The translations under genes were made by a program, and so were the position numbers. Shown here one piece after another: positions 20,011-29,674 of a stretch of 64,000 nucleotides of DNA; within the stretch, counting starts at the first letter, position 1; each line of letters opens with the position of its first letter. A model generated the notes under the pieces. That model saw only the letters and a list, made by a program, of their open reading frames with translations. It did no database searches and was not told the DNA's origin. The stretch covers positions 3,348,001 to 3,412,000 of the forward strand of contig NZ_AP014635.1 of the NCBI RefSeq assembly GCF_001547935.1, given 5' to 3'. The stretch comes from Vibrio tritonius. GTDB lineage: Bacteria > Pseudomonadota > Gammaproteobacteria > Enterobacterales > Vibrionaceae.

Positions 20011-21507
20011 ATGTCCAATCAAGATTTGGTGCTCGATGCCAAACGGATCTGTAAATATTTTCCTGGCGTTAAAGCATTGCAGAATGTCGATTTTTCTCTA
20101 CGTAAAGGCGAAATTATGGCTTTGCTTGGGGAAAATGGCGCAGGTAAATCCACGTTGGTGAAAACCCTCACCGGCGTATACCCAAAAGATTCGGGGGAAA
20201 TTCTTCTCGATGGCCGTTCTATCTCACCACAGAATACCGCACATGCCCAACGGCTTGGTATTGGTACTGTTTATCAAGAGGTCAACCTATTACCCAATAT
20301 GTCGGTAATGGACAACCTCTTCATTGGTCACGAGCCGAGACGTTTTGGTTTGGTTGACCACAAAACCATGGCGCATAAAGCCAAACAAATCGTACAAACA
20401 TATGGGCTGGATATCGACGTCAGCCTACCTCTTAATCAGTTTTCAGTTGCCATTCAACAAGTGGTCGCTATCGCTCGTGCGATCTCGATGTCTGCCAAAA
20501 TTTTGATTCTTGATGAACCCACCGCAAGCCTTGATGGTAATGAAGTCAATATGCTGTTCGATATCATGCGTCAATTAAAAACGCAGGGAGTCAGTTTAAT
20601 TTTCATTACTCACTTTCTTGAACAAGTGTATCAAGTGAGTGATCGCATCACCGTCTTGCGTAATGGACAGTTAGTCGGCACAAGGGAAACAGCCGAGTTA
20701 CCACAAATTGAATTAGTAAAAATGATGCTGGGACGCGAATTGGAAGAAGGCGCACTGAAACGCGCAGGCAAAACCACTTGGAATGACAAACCCGTTATCC
20801 AACTATCCGATTTTGGTAAAAAAGGCACCATTGAGCCATTCACGCTTGACGTTCATGCTGGAGAAATTGTTGGACTCGCCGGATTATTGGGTTCAGGACG
20901 TACCGAAACGGCTCAAGTCATTTTTGGTATTGAACCTCATGATAGTGGTACCTGCCAACTGCAAAACAAAGTCGTCTCCATTCACTCAGCAAGACAAGCT
21001 TCCCATTTAGGACTCGGTTATTGTCCTGAAGATCGTAAAACCGATGGCATCATTGGCGCAGCCTCAGTAAGGGAAAACATTATTCTAGCTCTGCAAGCCC
21101 AACGCGGATGGTTTCGTCCTTTATCACGCAAAGAACAAGAGACCGTATCAGATCGGTTTATTCAACAGTTAGCCATTAAAACCCCAACGATGGAGCAACC
21201 TCTAGAATTTCTTTCAGGGGGGAATCAGCAAAAAGTCCTGCTGGCACGCTGGCTACTGACTAAGCCTAAATTTCTCATCCTAGATGAGCCAACTCGTGGG
21301 ATTGATGTGGGTGCTCATGCTGAGATCATCCGACTCATCGAAAGCCTATGTGCGGATGGTCTGGCTTTGTTGGTTATCTCTTCGGAGTTGGAGGAATTGG
21401 TCGGTTATGCCGATCGAGTGATCGTCTTGCGTGACCGTAAACAGGTAGCTGAAATTCCAACAGAAGAGTTATCCGTTCCCGCCATTATGCAAGCTATCGC
21501 GATGTGA
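20011..21507 (+). CDS. ytfR: Sugar (galactofuranose-type) ABC transporter, ATP-binding protein YtfR
   Basis: 498 residues from ATG 20011 (MSNQDLVLDAKRICKYFPG), with GGAG 8 nt upstream; a GTG at 20002 is less well placed. Two ABC halves: Walker [30 protein letters not shown] and ILDEPTASLDG in the first; GLLGSGRTET (degenerate), [15 protein letters not shown] and [12 protein letters not shown] in the second. Energises YtfT and YjfF. Confidence 0.94.
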   Translation: MSNQDLVLDAKRICKYFPGVKALQNVDFSLRKGEIMALLGENGAGKSTLVKTLTGVYPKDSGEILLDGRSISPQNTAHAQRLGIGTVYQEVNLLPNMSVMDNLFIGHEPRRFGLVDHKTMAHKAKQIVQTYGLDIDVSLPLNQFSVAIQQVVAIARAISMSAKILILDEPTASLDGNEVNMLFDIMRQLKTQGVSLIFITHFLEQVYQVSDRITVLRNGQLVGTRETAELPQIELVKMMLGRELEEGALKRAGKTTWNDKPVIQLSDFGKKGTIEPFTLDVHAGEIVGLAGLLGSGRTETAQVIFGIEPHDSGTCQLQNKVVSIHSARQASHLGLGYCPEDRKTDGIIGAASVRENIILALQAQRGWFRPLSRKEQETVSDRFIQQLAIKTPTMEQPLEFLSGGNQQKVLLARWLLTKPKFLILDEPTRGIDVGAHAEIIRLIESLCADGLALLVISSELEELVGYADRVIVLRDRKQVAEIPTEELSVPAIMQAIAM

Positions 21508-21515
21508 GGTGAATT

Positions 21516-22544
21516 ATGAGTATTTTAACACCCTCAACCCTATCCAAGTCTGGACATAAGCCCACTCTACACTTACCTAAAGGTACGCCACAAATTGCCG
21601 CATTAGTGTTACTGCTGGTGGTCAACAGCCTGATTGCGGATAACTTTTTTTCTATCCATATCCAAGATGGGCGCCTGTTTGGCAGCCTTATCGATATTTT
21701 AAACCGCGGAGCACCGGTTGCCTTGCTGACCATTGGTATGACGTTGGTCATCGCCACTGGAGGTATTGACCTATCGGTTGGTGCCGTTATGGCCATAAGC
21801 GGTGCAGTGATGGCGAGCATGGCTCACCAAGGCTATGACCCAAGCGTGATTCTGCTTTGTGGCATCGTTGCAGGTGCGCTATGTGGGCTATGGAACGGCT
21901 TCTTAGTCGCGATTTTTAAGATTCAGCCGATTGTGGCCACCCTAATCTTAATGGTTGCAGGTCGCGGTATCGCCCAGCTTATCACTCAGGGGCAAATCAT
22001 CACTTTTACCAACAGCACATTAGCTTGGTTTGGTAGTGGCACCTTGCTCTACTTTCCAACACCAGTTTGGTTGATGCTAGCCGCAGCGATAGCGGTATGG
22101 GCACTAACCAAAAAAACCGCCTTGGGACTCTTTATTGAATCGGTCGGTATTAATATTAAAGCCGCCAAAAATGCTGGCTTAAATACCCCTGCTATTGTGA
22201 TGTCCGTTTATGTGGTGAGTGGTGTGATGTCGGCAATTGCTGGGATTGTTGTTGCAGCAGATATTCAAGGTGCAGATGCAAACAATGCGGGGCTGTATTT
22301 GGAAATGGATGCCATCCTCGCGGTTGTGATTGGCGGCACGTCGTTGATGGGCGGGCGTTTTAACCTCTTCCTTGCCCTGATCGGGGCCTACATCATTCAA
22401 AGTATCAACACGGGTATTCTTTTGTCTGGGTATCAACCGCAATGGAACCAAATCGTTAAATCTGTCGTGGTGCTGATTGTACTTGTGCTGCAATCACCAG
22501 CCGTTATTCGAGCTATAAAAGGGAGAATGAAACATCATGATTAA
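21516..22544 (+). CDS. ytfT: Sugar (galactofuranose-type) ABC transporter, permease YtfT
   Basis: 342 residues, multi-spanning permease of the RbsC family: GMTLVIATGGIDLSVGAVMA, KIQPIVATLILMVAGRGIAQ, NAGLYLEMDAILAVVIGGTSLMGG (segments of the family). It starts 8 nt after ytfR and overlaps yjfF by 8 nt. YtfT and YjfF presumably form a heterodimeric channel, because the operon encodes two different permeases. Confidence 0.93.
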   Translation: MSILTPSTLSKSGHKPTLHLPKGTPQIAALVLLLVVNSLIADNFFSIHIQDGRLFGSLIDILNRGAPVALLTIGMTLVIATGGIDLSVGAVMAISGAVMASMAHQGYDPSVILLCGIVAGALCGLWNGFLVAIFKIQPIVATLILMVAGRGIAQLITQGQIITFTNSTLAWFGSGTLLYFPTPVWLMLAAAIAVWALTKKTALGLFIESVGINIKAAKNAGLNTPAIVMSVYVVSGVMSAIAGIVVAADIQGADANNAGLYLEMDAILAVVIGGTSLMGGRFNLFLALIGAYIIQSINTGILLSGYQPQWNQIVKSVVVLIVLVLQSPAVIRAIKGRMKHHD

Positions 22545-23523
22545 ACGTCATTTCCCACTCTTCATAACAATTTGCGTTTTCTTGCTTGGTTATTTTTTCT
22601 GTGCCTTGCAATTTCCCGCATTTACTAGCACTCGAGTCATCTGCAATATCCTTACTGATAATGCTTTTCTGGGGATTCTAGCTGTTGGCATGACCTTTGT
22701 GATTTTATCTGGCGGTATTGACCTGTCCGTTGGGTCGGTGATTGCTTTTACAGGCGTGTTGATGGCGACGTTGATTAGCCATGGCATTCATCCTTACGCT
22801 GCCATGTTGATAGCCCTAGTCCTAGGAGCATTGTTTGGCGCATTTATGGGCTGGATTATCGACACTCTGAAAATTCCGGCTTTCATCGTCACGCTGGCGG
22901 GGATGTTTTTTCTGCGCGGTACCAGCTTCCTGATCTCAGAACAGTCGATCCCAATTAACCACCCTACTTATCGTGAACTATCTCGAACGGTATGGCACAT
23001 CTGGGGTGGAGGACGCCTTAGCCTTTTAGCTGTAATTATGCTGGTCGTGGTGGCATTAGGTATTATCCTAGCTCAGAAAACCCGCTTTGGTAATAACGTC
23101 TATGCGATCGGCGGGAATGCAACATCCGCCTCTTTAATGGGAGTGCCTGTACGGATGACAACCATTGGTATTTATACTCTTTCGACCCTACTTGCGACCT
23201 TGGCTGGGATTGTTTTCTCTATCTACACATCAGCGGGTTACCCGCTGGCGACAGTCGGAGTTGAACTGGATGCTATCGCCGCTGTGGTGATTGGTGGCAC
23301 TTTGCTCTCCGGTGGCGTGGGTACAGTGTTTGGTTCACTGTTTGGCGTGTTAATTCAAGGTTTAATTCAAACCTACATTACCTTTGATGGCACCTTAAGC
23401 TCTTGGTGGACAAAAATTATCGTCGGTATTTTGCTGTTCAGTTTCATCGGCATGCAGCGACTGCTCACCATCATTACCGAACGGCGTAAAGTCGTTCATA
23501 AGATAGAAGCGGCGACCACATAA
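22537..23523 (+). CDS. yjfF: Sugar (galactofuranose-type) ABC transporter, permease YjfF
   Basis: 328 residues, second permease of the same family (GMTFVILSGGIDLSVGSVIAF, LKIPAFIVTLAGMFFLRG, GVELDAIAAVVIGGTLLSGG). Its ATG lies inside the end of ytfT. Last gene of the four-gene operon, followed 20 nt later by a terminator. Confidence 0.93.
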   Translation: MIKRHFPLFITICVFLLGYFFCALQFPAFTSTRVICNILTDNAFLGILAVGMTFVILSGGIDLSVGSVIAFTGVLMATLISHGIHPYAAMLIALVLGALFGAFMGWIIDTLKIPAFIVTLAGMFFLRGTSFLISEQSIPINHPTYRELSRTVWHIWGGGRLSLLAVIMLVVVALGIILAQKTRFGNNVYAIGGNATSASLMGVPVRMTTIGIYTLSTLLATLAGIVFSIYTSAGYPLATVGVELDAIAAVVIGGTLLSGGVGTVFGSLFGVLIQGLIQTYITFDGTLSSWWTKIIVGILLFSFIGMQRLLTIITERRKVVHKIEAATT

Positions 23524-23543
23524 AATAGTCACCACACCTAAAC

Positions 23544-23575
23544 AGCAAACCCCAGTCTTGCACTTGGGGTTTGCT
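23544..23575. terminator. Bidirectional intrinsic terminator
   Basis: Arms AGCAAACCCCA (23544-23554) and TGGGGTTTGCT (23565-23575; the pair is near-perfect) with a loop of about 10 nt. It lies between the converging yjfF and the DUF454 gene. Confidence 0.85.
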
Positions 23576-23977
23576 TTATTCTGCTTCTGAAGACGCGAGA
23601 GAGGATTGGGAAGTGGCAGGGCGAACTTCCGGTCGACGCCAAATAATCACCAAGGCAATCAACATACCAGCCGTAGCAACAAACAACACCCAAAACGCAA
23701 CATGATGAACCCACAAGATAAGAAAACACACGGATATAGAAATAGTCGAGATCACTTTATTCTTGCGAGTGATAACCCGCCCATTTTGCCAGTTTTCTAT
23801 CATGTCGCGAAAATAGGGCCGTGACATAATAAAACGATAAATCGTTGGCGAACCTTTGGCTGCCGCCCAAGCACTGAGAATCACAAACTCAGTGGCAGGT
23901 AAACCGGGTAACAAAACCCCCGCAAACGCCATCATCAAACTCAATACAGCAATACACTTGTACATCCAAAGCTTCAT
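23576..23977 (-). CDS. YbaN-like inner membrane protein (DUF454)
   Basis: 133 residues. It has the DUF454/YbaN plan: an N-terminal membrane helix with the family motif GVLLPGLPATEFVILSAWAAAKGSP, a short cytoplasmic stretch (RPYFRDMIENWQNGRVI), and two more helices (VISTISISVCFLILWV and FWVLFVATAGMLIALVIIW). The function of this family is unknown. It stands alone on the minus strand between sugar operons. Confidence 0.85.
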   Translation of the reverse strand: MKLWMYKCIAVLSLMMAFAGVLLPGLPATEFVILSAWAAAKGSPTIYRFIMSRPYFRDMIENWQNGRVITRKNKVISTISISVCFLILWVHHVAFWVLFVATAGMLIALVIIWRRPEVRPATSQSSLASSEAE

Positions 23978-24066
23978 GCAAAGCTCCGTTTTATCTCAAT
24001 ATGCTACCAAGTATAGATGACGTTAACTGGCCCTGTGTCAGGCGTTATGATAGAGAAGCGGTTTGC

Positions 24067-24591
24067 TTATTCGACGTTTTGAATTGCCGCAACACAACGT
24101 TGCACAACTTCAGCAAAAGTCCCATCAATGTTAACGCGAATAATGTCGCTTTCTTCTGCCGTTGGCATCTCCAAGGTATCAAACTGGCTTTTGAGTAACT
24201 CAATTGGCATAAAGTGCTCGGCGCGATCCAGCATGCGTTGTTTCACTAGGTCAAATTCGCCATGGAGATGAATGAAGGTTAATCGACTATTGCCTTGGCG
24301 GATTTGATCACGGTATTTCTTTTTCAACGCAGAACACACTATCACACCGGACTCTTTTTTCATCTCAATGCTAAATACTGCATCATTAATGCGTTCCAAC
24401 CACGGCGCACGGTCATCATCATTGAGTGGATGTCCCGATTTCATTTTGAGAATGTTGGCTTTGGGATGTAAGTCATCGCCATCAATGAATTTTGCGTTCA
24501 GTTCACGAGCGACTGCGGCACCAATCGATGACTTGCCACAGCTAGAGACGCCCATAAACAGATAGCTGTTCCCTTTTTTCTCTATCATCAC
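24067..24591 (-). CDS. gntK: Gluconokinase
   Basis: 174 residues, the normal size of the GntK/IdnK P-loop kinase. Phosphorylates D-gluconate to 6-phosphogluconate for the Entner-Doudoroff or pentose phosphate route. Walker A is GVSSCGKSS near residues 14-22; DGDDLHPKANILKMKSGHPL is the gluconate-binding segment and VCSALKKKYRDQIR is typical. A GTG (24591) and an ATG (24588) are adjacent; TGAGGT upstream suits the GTG. It is divergent from gntU over a shared operator. Confidence 0.95.
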   Translation of the reverse strand: MMIEKKGNSYLFMGVSSCGKSSIGAAVARELNAKFIDGDDLHPKANILKMKSGHPLNDDDRAPWLERINDAVFSIEMKKESGVIVCSALKKKYRDQIRQGNSRLTFIHLHGEFDLVKQRMLDRAEHFMPIELLKSQFDTLEMPTAEESDIIRVNIDGTFAEVVQRCVAAIQNVE

Positions 24592-24642
24592 TTTGTTGAC
24601 CTCAATCTCATTTCCAAGCTTTGTTGGTTTTCATCCTACCAC

Positions 24643-24668
24643 GTTACCCGTAACATGTTACGGGTAAC
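24643..24668. promoter_or_regulatory. GntR-type double operator between gntK and gntU
   Basis: A perfect 26-bp palindrome: GTTACCCGTAAC (24643-24654), AT, then its exact reverse complement GTTACGGGTAAC (24657-24668). Each 12-bp arm is itself nearly symmetric (GTTAC-N2-GTAAC) and resembles the GntR operator of E. coli as I remember it. It lies between the divergent gluconate genes, so one locus can control both. It is 52 bp upstream of gntK and 46 bp upstream of gntU. Confidence 0.8.
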
Positions 24669-24713
24669 CTACAAAAATGTGAACAAACTAACACTCCAAC
24701 AAAAGGTACTTTT

Positions 24714-26057
24714 ATGTCTGATCTTTCACTGATCCTGACGGCAATAGGCTCAATTGCGCTGCTTCTGTTCTTAGTCATGAAGGTGAGGCTTCATGCGGTA
24801 GTATCGTTGATTCTCGTGTCGATGATCGCAGGGCTTTGTTCAGGAATGAACCCTGCAGATATCGCTAACACCATCCAAAAAGGCATGGGCGGCACACTCG
24901 GCTTTGTTGCTGTGGTCGTCGCGCTCGGCGCTATGTTTGGACGCGTCATGGAAGAAACTGGCGCGCTTGATCAGATTGCCCATACCCTACTCAACAAATT
25001 TGGGTCGAATAAAGCTCACTGGGCAATGACTCTAACCGGTTTTATCTGTGCTCTGCCCCTATTCTTTGACGTGGCCGTTGTACTATTAATTGGTATTGCC
25101 TTTGCCGTAGTACGTAAAGGTGGTGGTAGCGTCGTTAAAATTGGTATTGCACTATTAGCGGGTATCGCAACCTGCCAAGCGTTTTTAATCCCAGCACCAG
25201 GGCCAATTCTAGTCGCTTCACAATTGAATGCTGACTTTGGCTACATGATTGTGATTGGTTTGCTAGCATCCATTCCTGCGATGATTCTTGGCGGACCTAT
25301 CTTTGGTAGCATGATTGCGAAAAAGGTACATGTCGAGCTGCCAGCACACGAACAGCAAGACAATATGCAACGTGAGGGGTCAGTAATTCCTTCATTTTTA
25401 CTCTCTATTAGCATCGTGATTTTCCCTCTGCTGCTGATTGGTCTAAAAACCATCGTATCCCGTTTTATTGACCCGCACTCCTCTCTACACGATTGGCTAG
25501 CACTGATCGGTCACCCATTTACCGCGATTTTGCTGGCATGCCTATTGGCATTTTATGCACTAGGAATTAAACGCAATATTCCTCGCGAACGTATTATGGA
25601 TATCTGTGGTAGCGCCCTGCAACCAGCGGGTGTCATCATCTTAGTTACAGGTGCAGGCGGTGTATTTAAACAAGTACTTATCGATTCAGGCGTTGGCGCA
25701 GCATTAGGTAACACCTTAGCTGGCTCAGGTCTACCTATCGTGATTCTTGCCTTTATTTTGGCAGCGGCTGTGCGTGTTATTCAAGGCTCCGCAACGGTGG
25801 CTATGCTGACAGCATGTGGCTTGATCACACCGATGCTAGCACCACTGAATTTAGATGGGGCGCAATTGGCTGCGATTACTATCGCAATTGGTGGAGGCGC
25901 CATCGTGTTATCACACGTGAATGACTCTGGCTTCTGGTTGGCTAACCGTTATCTGGGTTTAAGTGAAAAACAAACATTGCAAACGTGGACCGTTATGGAA
26001 ACCATTATCGGAACCACTGGCGCTATCGTAGCGATGTTAGTATCTATCTTTCTTTAA
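24714..26057 (+). CDS. gntU: Gluconate transporter (GntP family, GntU-like)
   Basis: 447 residues, 12-14 predicted helices, GntP family of proton-linked gluconate permeases. The opening LTAIGSIALLLFLVMKVRLHA and the block GMGGTLGFVAVVVALGAMFG are closest to E. coli GntU as I recall it. Typical GntP segments FLIPAPGPILVA and RVIQGSATVAMLTACGL are present. An AAAAGGTAC ribosome site precedes ATG 24714. Divergent from gntK; gntR follows on the other strand. Confidence 0.92.
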   Translation: MSDLSLILTAIGSIALLLFLVMKVRLHAVVSLILVSMIAGLCSGMNPADIANTIQKGMGGTLGFVAVVVALGAMFGRVMEETGALDQIAHTLLNKFGSNKAHWAMTLTGFICALPLFFDVAVVLLIGIAFAVVRKGGGSVVKIGIALLAGIATCQAFLIPAPGPILVASQLNADFGYMIVIGLLASIPAMILGGPIFGSMIAKKVHVELPAHEQQDNMQREGSVIPSFLLSISIVIFPLLLIGLKTIVSRFIDPHSSLHDWLALIGHPFTAILLACLLAFYALGIKRNIPRERIMDICGSALQPAGVIILVTGAGGVFKQVLIDSGVGAALGNTLAGSGLPIVILAFILAAAVRVIQGSATVAMLTACGLITPMLAPLNLDGAQLAAITIAIGGGAIVLSHVNDSGFWLANRYLGLSEKQTLQTWTVMETIIGTTGAIVAMLVSIFL

Positions 26058-26124
26058 TTAGATCAGTCTATCTCCAAGTAACCTCAAGATGTGGTTTCAG
26101 CGAGAATGTATTAGCTCCACAACG

Positions 26125-26160
26125 AACCGCACTCTGAATCTTTCGGGTGCGGTTTTTTAT
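26125..26160. terminator. Intrinsic terminator between gntU and gntR
   Basis: Arms AACCGCAC (26125-26132) and GTGCGGTT (26147-26154), a 14-nt loop, then a T-run. It serves gntU (plus); for gntR (minus) the tail is weaker. Confidence 0.8.
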
Positions 26161-27158
26161 TGTAAGCTTTCACCAATATCAATTTCATACCCAAGATTGA
26201 TGATTGACTTCTCCACTACCTTTCCTTGTAAGCGATCCAGTAGTTCTGTTGCAGAAATACGCCCAATTTGCTCTCGCGGGGTAATCACACTCGCCAGCTT
26301 TGGTGTCATCGATTGACCAATATCATGCCCATGGAAACCGGCAACACCAATCTCCTCAGGAACGCGAATACCTTGGCGCTGACACTCAAAAATAACACCT
26401 GCCGCCAAGTCATCGTTGGTACAAAAGAAACTATCTAAATCGGGGTAACTTTGCATACTGTTTTTTAGCAATTTAGCACCGAGAGAAAATGAAGAGGCTT
26501 CATCGGTCGTTACTACTGCGGTTGGTAAGCCAGCCTGATCCATTGCTGCTGCGTAGCCCTGCATCTTCAATTTGGTACGTACGTCCATTCGAGCGCCAAG
26601 ATAGACAATACGTCGGTGACCACGCGCGATCATCGCCTGAACCATTTCATAGGCTGCTTGAGTGTTATCAATCCCGACGCACTGTTGGATTGACGGTGAG
26701 GCTATATCCATCATTTCAATAACAGGAATACCCGCAGTTTCAATCATTCTAACGGTTCTGGGCGTGTGATAACTCTCAGAAAGCAATAGCCCATCAATGT
26801 TGTAAGAAAGTAGCGAAGCCACCCTAGCCTCTTCAACTTCAGGACGATAACCATAGTGAGCAAACATGGTTTGATAACCATATTTCCCAGTGACTTTTTC
26901 AATACCACGAATCACTTCAGCAAAAACTTGGTTAGTTAAAGAAGGTACCAAAACGCCGATCGCTCGACTTTTGGCTTGCGCCAAAATCTCTGGAGCTCGA
27001 TTGGGAATATAGCCACAAGTGTCGAGTGCAGAAGCTATCTTTTCGCGGGTTTTATCAGAAACCAATAGTGGATCTTTAAGATAACGACTCACCGTCATCT
27101 TGGTTACCCCTACCAGATCAGCAACATCCTGCAACGTAGGCCGGCGTTTTTTAGTCAT
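26157..27158 (-). CDS. gntR: Gluconate utilisation repressor GntR (LacI family)
   Basis: 333 residues. The N-terminal LacI-type helix-turn-helix is clear (TLQDVADLVGVTKMTVSRYL, then the hinge GYIPNRAPEILAQAKSRAIG). The sugar-binding core follows E. coli GntR closely (VLVPSLTNQVFAEVIRGIEK, YQTMFAHYGYRPE, CTNDDLAAGVIFECQR, GFHGHDIGQSMTPKLASV). It probably represses gntK and gntU by binding the palindrome at 24643 and is released by gluconate or its phosphate. It converges on gntU. Confidence 0.94.
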   Translation of the reverse strand: MTKKRRPTLQDVADLVGVTKMTVSRYLKDPLLVSDKTREKIASALDTCGYIPNRAPEILAQAKSRAIGVLVPSLTNQVFAEVIRGIEKVTGKYGYQTMFAHYGYRPEVEEARVASLLSYNIDGLLLSESYHTPRTVRMIETAGIPVIEMMDIASPSIQQCVGIDNTQAAYEMVQAMIARGHRRIVYLGARMDVRTKLKMQGYAAAMDQAGLPTAVVTTDEASSFSLGAKLLKNSMQSYPDLDSFFCTNDDLAAGVIFECQRQGIRVPEEIGVAGFHGHDIGQSMTPKLASVITPREQIGRISATELLDRLQGKVVEKSIINLGYEIDIGESLQ

Positions 27159-27286
27159 AAATAGTTATCTTCCAAGTCGATGGAGAACTCTGTTTTAGAG
27201 AACCTATAACATCATAAATTACAATATGTTATGCAGCATCACTGAATCTTATAATAGATTGCCTAATTCAACCAGTCGCAATGGGG

Positions 27287-28474
27287 TTATGCCCACTGCC
27301 CTGCGACATAGCCACTCGACCATGCCCATTGAAAGTTATAACCTCCGAGCCAACCGGTCACGTCCATCACTTCGCCAACAAAAAACAACCCACTAACTTG
27401 AGTACATTCCATGGTTTTGGAGGAAATAACCTGAGTATCCACACCACCTAATGTAACCTCGGCAGTGCGATAACCCTCTGTTCCATTCGGCAAGATTTTC
27501 CATGCTTGTAACTGTTCGACCACTTGTTCGAGCTGTTTACCTTGATACTGCTTCAATGGCTTATCAGCAATGACTTTACGCTCAATCAGTACTTCCACTA
27601 AGCGTTTAGGTAATACTCGCGCCAGCGTGTTTTTCAGGCTCTGATTTGGATGTTGTTGCAAGGTTTCAGTGAGCATGGCACTCAAATCCACATCGGGAAC
27701 AAGATTGATGGTAATCGCCTCACCAGGAGTCCAGTAAGAAGAGAGCTGCAACACGGCGGGACCAGATAAACCACGGTGAGTGAAAAGCAGTGCTTCTTTG
27801 AAGGTTTTACCCGATTTAGATTCGATAATGGTCGGAATAGCAATACCCGATAGTTCAGCGAAATCTTCTTTATCTTCTTTGTGCAACGTAAAGGGAACTA
27901 AGCCCGCAGTTGTGGTGATCACTGGCAGTCCGAAGCTTTCGGCCACCTTGTAACCAAAAGGGGTTGCACCTAGTTTAGGCATGGATAAACCGCCCGTTGC
28001 GATCACTAAAGACTCACACGTAATCTCGCCTTTATTCGTCGCCAACTGGAATCCTGTCTCGGTTTTATTAATCTGCTCAATCTCAACTTGATACTGCTGC
28101 TCAATATTTGCTTGGTCACACTCTGCCAATAACATGTTTACGATATCTTTAGCAGAATCCAAGCAAAACAGCTGACCATGATCGCGCTCTTCAAATTCTA
28201 TACCGTGCTTGCTCACCATCGAGATAAAATCCCAGTTGGTATATTGAGATAACGCTGATTTCACAAAATGTGGATTGCGACATAAGTAGTTTTCAGCGGA
28301 AACATCGTAGTTAGTGAAGTTACAACGACCGCCGCCAGAAATAAGGATTTTTCGCCCCGGTTTTTTAGCGTTGTCGATGACCAAAACTCGGCGACCACGC
28401 AGTCCTGCTTGGGCTGCACACATTAATCCCGCCGCACCGGCACCCACGATGACTACATCGACCTGTCTACTCAT
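27287..28474 (-). CDS. yhiN: YhiN/HI0933-type flavoprotein
   Basis: 395 residues. FAD-binding dinucleotide motif VVIVGAGAAGLMCAAQAG at the N-terminus, then KPGRKILISGGGRCNFTN, typical of the HI0933/YhiN family, and the C-terminal GGYNFQWAWSSGY. The family is an FAD/NAD(P)-dependent oxidoreductase group whose substrate is not established. A cytosolic location is expected. Conserved neighbour of uspB and ferritin in vibrios. Confidence 0.88.
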   Translation of the reverse strand: MSRQVDVVIVGAGAAGLMCAAQAGLRGRRVLVIDNAKKPGRKILISGGGRCNFTNYDVSAENYLCRNPHFVKSALSQYTNWDFISMVSKHGIEFEERDHGQLFCLDSAKDIVNMLLAECDQANIEQQYQVEIEQINKTETGFQLATNKGEITCESLVIATGGLSMPKLGATPFGYKVAESFGLPVITTTAGLVPFTLHKEDKEDFAELSGIAIPTIIESKSGKTFKEALLFTHRGLSGPAVLQLSSYWTPGEAITINLVPDVDLSAMLTETLQQHPNQSLKNTLARVLPKRLVEVLIERKVIADKPLKQYQGKQLEQVVEQLQAWKILPNGTEGYRTAEVTLGGVDTQVISSKTMECTQVSGLFFVGEVMDVTGWLGGYNFQWAWSSGYVAGQWA

Positions 28475-28495
28475 GCTTTATAACTCTTGATTGAA

Positions 28496-28525
28496 ATAAA
28501 AAAGGATGTGCTTGGGCACATCCTT
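28496..28525 (-). terminator. Intrinsic terminator after uspB
   Basis: Perfect arms AAGGATGTGC (28502-28511) and GCACATCCTT (28516-28525) around TTGG. On the minus strand the stem is followed by a T-run. Confidence 0.88.
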
Positions 28526-28579
28526 CGATTACGTGAGGCGGTATTTTAGCGGCAAAGCCCGCGCTTGCCAATTAGCTGT

Positions 28580-28903
28580 TTACAGAATAATCGCCGCAGC
28601 CGTAGTGACAACCAACAGCGTAATACAGAGAATAAAGAGCTCTCGTACCCGATCGCACTTCGCCATAAACAGCTCATCATGATGATGATGGTATTCTTTG
28701 CTCTTAATATAATGGTAAAGACGCACTTGCTTCGTCCAATTTCCTTGGGTCGAGAAAAAACCTCTTCCATCCACTTGTTGATACAACAGAGGATGTGCAT
28801 CCCTCATGATATACAGCAAAGAACGCAACGCGCTGAAATATCTTGCCAAATTAATTAAGGTTACTATCAGTAACGCAAAAAGAATGGTATCACCATTAAT
28901 CAT
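28580..28903 (-). CDS. uspB: Universal stress protein B
   Basis: 107 residues, normal UspB size. Two membrane helices, one at each end ([20 protein letters not shown] and [19 protein letters not shown]), with the family middle part [18 protein letters not shown] and [16 protein letters not shown]. In E. coli, UspB is an RpoS-dependent inner membrane protein linked to ethanol resistance in stationary phase. It lies beside the ferritin and uspA genes. Confidence 0.93.
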   Translation of the reverse strand: MINGDTILFALLIVTLINLARYFSALRSLLYIMRDAHPLLYQQVDGRGFFSTQGNWTKQVRLYHYIKSKEYHHHHDELFMAKCDRVRELFILCITLLVVTTAAAIIL

Positions 28904-28977
28904 CTTTTCCTCCCCACATCTTCATACCAGACACCGAAAGAAAAAGACGATCGCTAACTCCAGTCTTTTACTTCTTA

Positions 28978-29508
28978 CTATTCAGCAGAGGTATCTGATG
29001 CAGAAGATGAACTACCCACTTTTGCCAATTCCGCTAAATCCTTGTCGATAAAGAAGAGGGCTTTTCCGTCTTCACCAACAAGTTCTAGCTTGTCTAATAT
29101 CCCTTTAAACAGTTTCTCTTCCTCATGTTGCTCAGCGACATACCATTGAAGAAAACTGAATGTAGAGTAGTCTTGAGATGTGAACGCCACATGAGCTAAC
29201 TTATTAATATTCTGTGTAATCATTTGCTCATGTTCATACGTTTCACGGAATACCTCACCAAGGCTCGCGTACGTATGTTTAGGCGCAGCGATCGCACCAA
29301 GGATTGGCAAGGCACCCGTTTCACTTACATACGTAAATAAACGGTGCATATGCTGCATTTCTTCTTCTGCATGCTTACGCAAAAACTGCGCCGCGCCTTC
29401 GAATCCTTTGTCTTCACACCAAGCACTCATCTGTAAGTATAGATTGGATGAAAAAAATTCTAGGTTAATTTGATCATTCAATTGATCAATCATAGCTTGT
29501 GCCAACAT
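28978..29508 (-). CDS. ftnA: Bacterial non-heme ferritin
   Basis: 176 residues, four-helix ferritin. The ferroxidase ligands are visible: E17 in NLEFF, E and H in AEEEMQHM, the glutamate in YEHEQMIT, and QHEEEKLF in helix D. Stores iron as a ferric mineral in a 24-subunit shell. The tail ends in a serine-rich stretch ([12 protein letters not shown]) that is longer than usual. AGGAGTTATCT precedes ATG 29508. Divergent from uspA. Confidence 0.95.
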   Translation of the reverse strand: MLAQAMIDQLNDQINLEFFSSNLYLQMSAWCEDKGFEGAAQFLRKHAEEEMQHMHRLFTYVSETGALPILGAIAAPKHTYASLGEVFRETYEHEQMITQNINKLAHVAFTSQDYSTFSFLQWYVAEQHEEEKLFKGILDKLELVGEDGKALFFIDKDLAELAKVGSSSSASDTSAE

Positions 29509-29674
29509 AGATAACTCCTAACTCTCTGTTTCTATTTATAACAAGCACTATAACACGATCATTGTATTAAGTGCGTAAGGTATTACGGCGCGCTACGGAT
29601 ATGAGATCATGACTGCAAAAATCCCTAGCGTGCAGTGTTAATCTAATGTTAGTCACCTAAAAGGAGATAGCATT

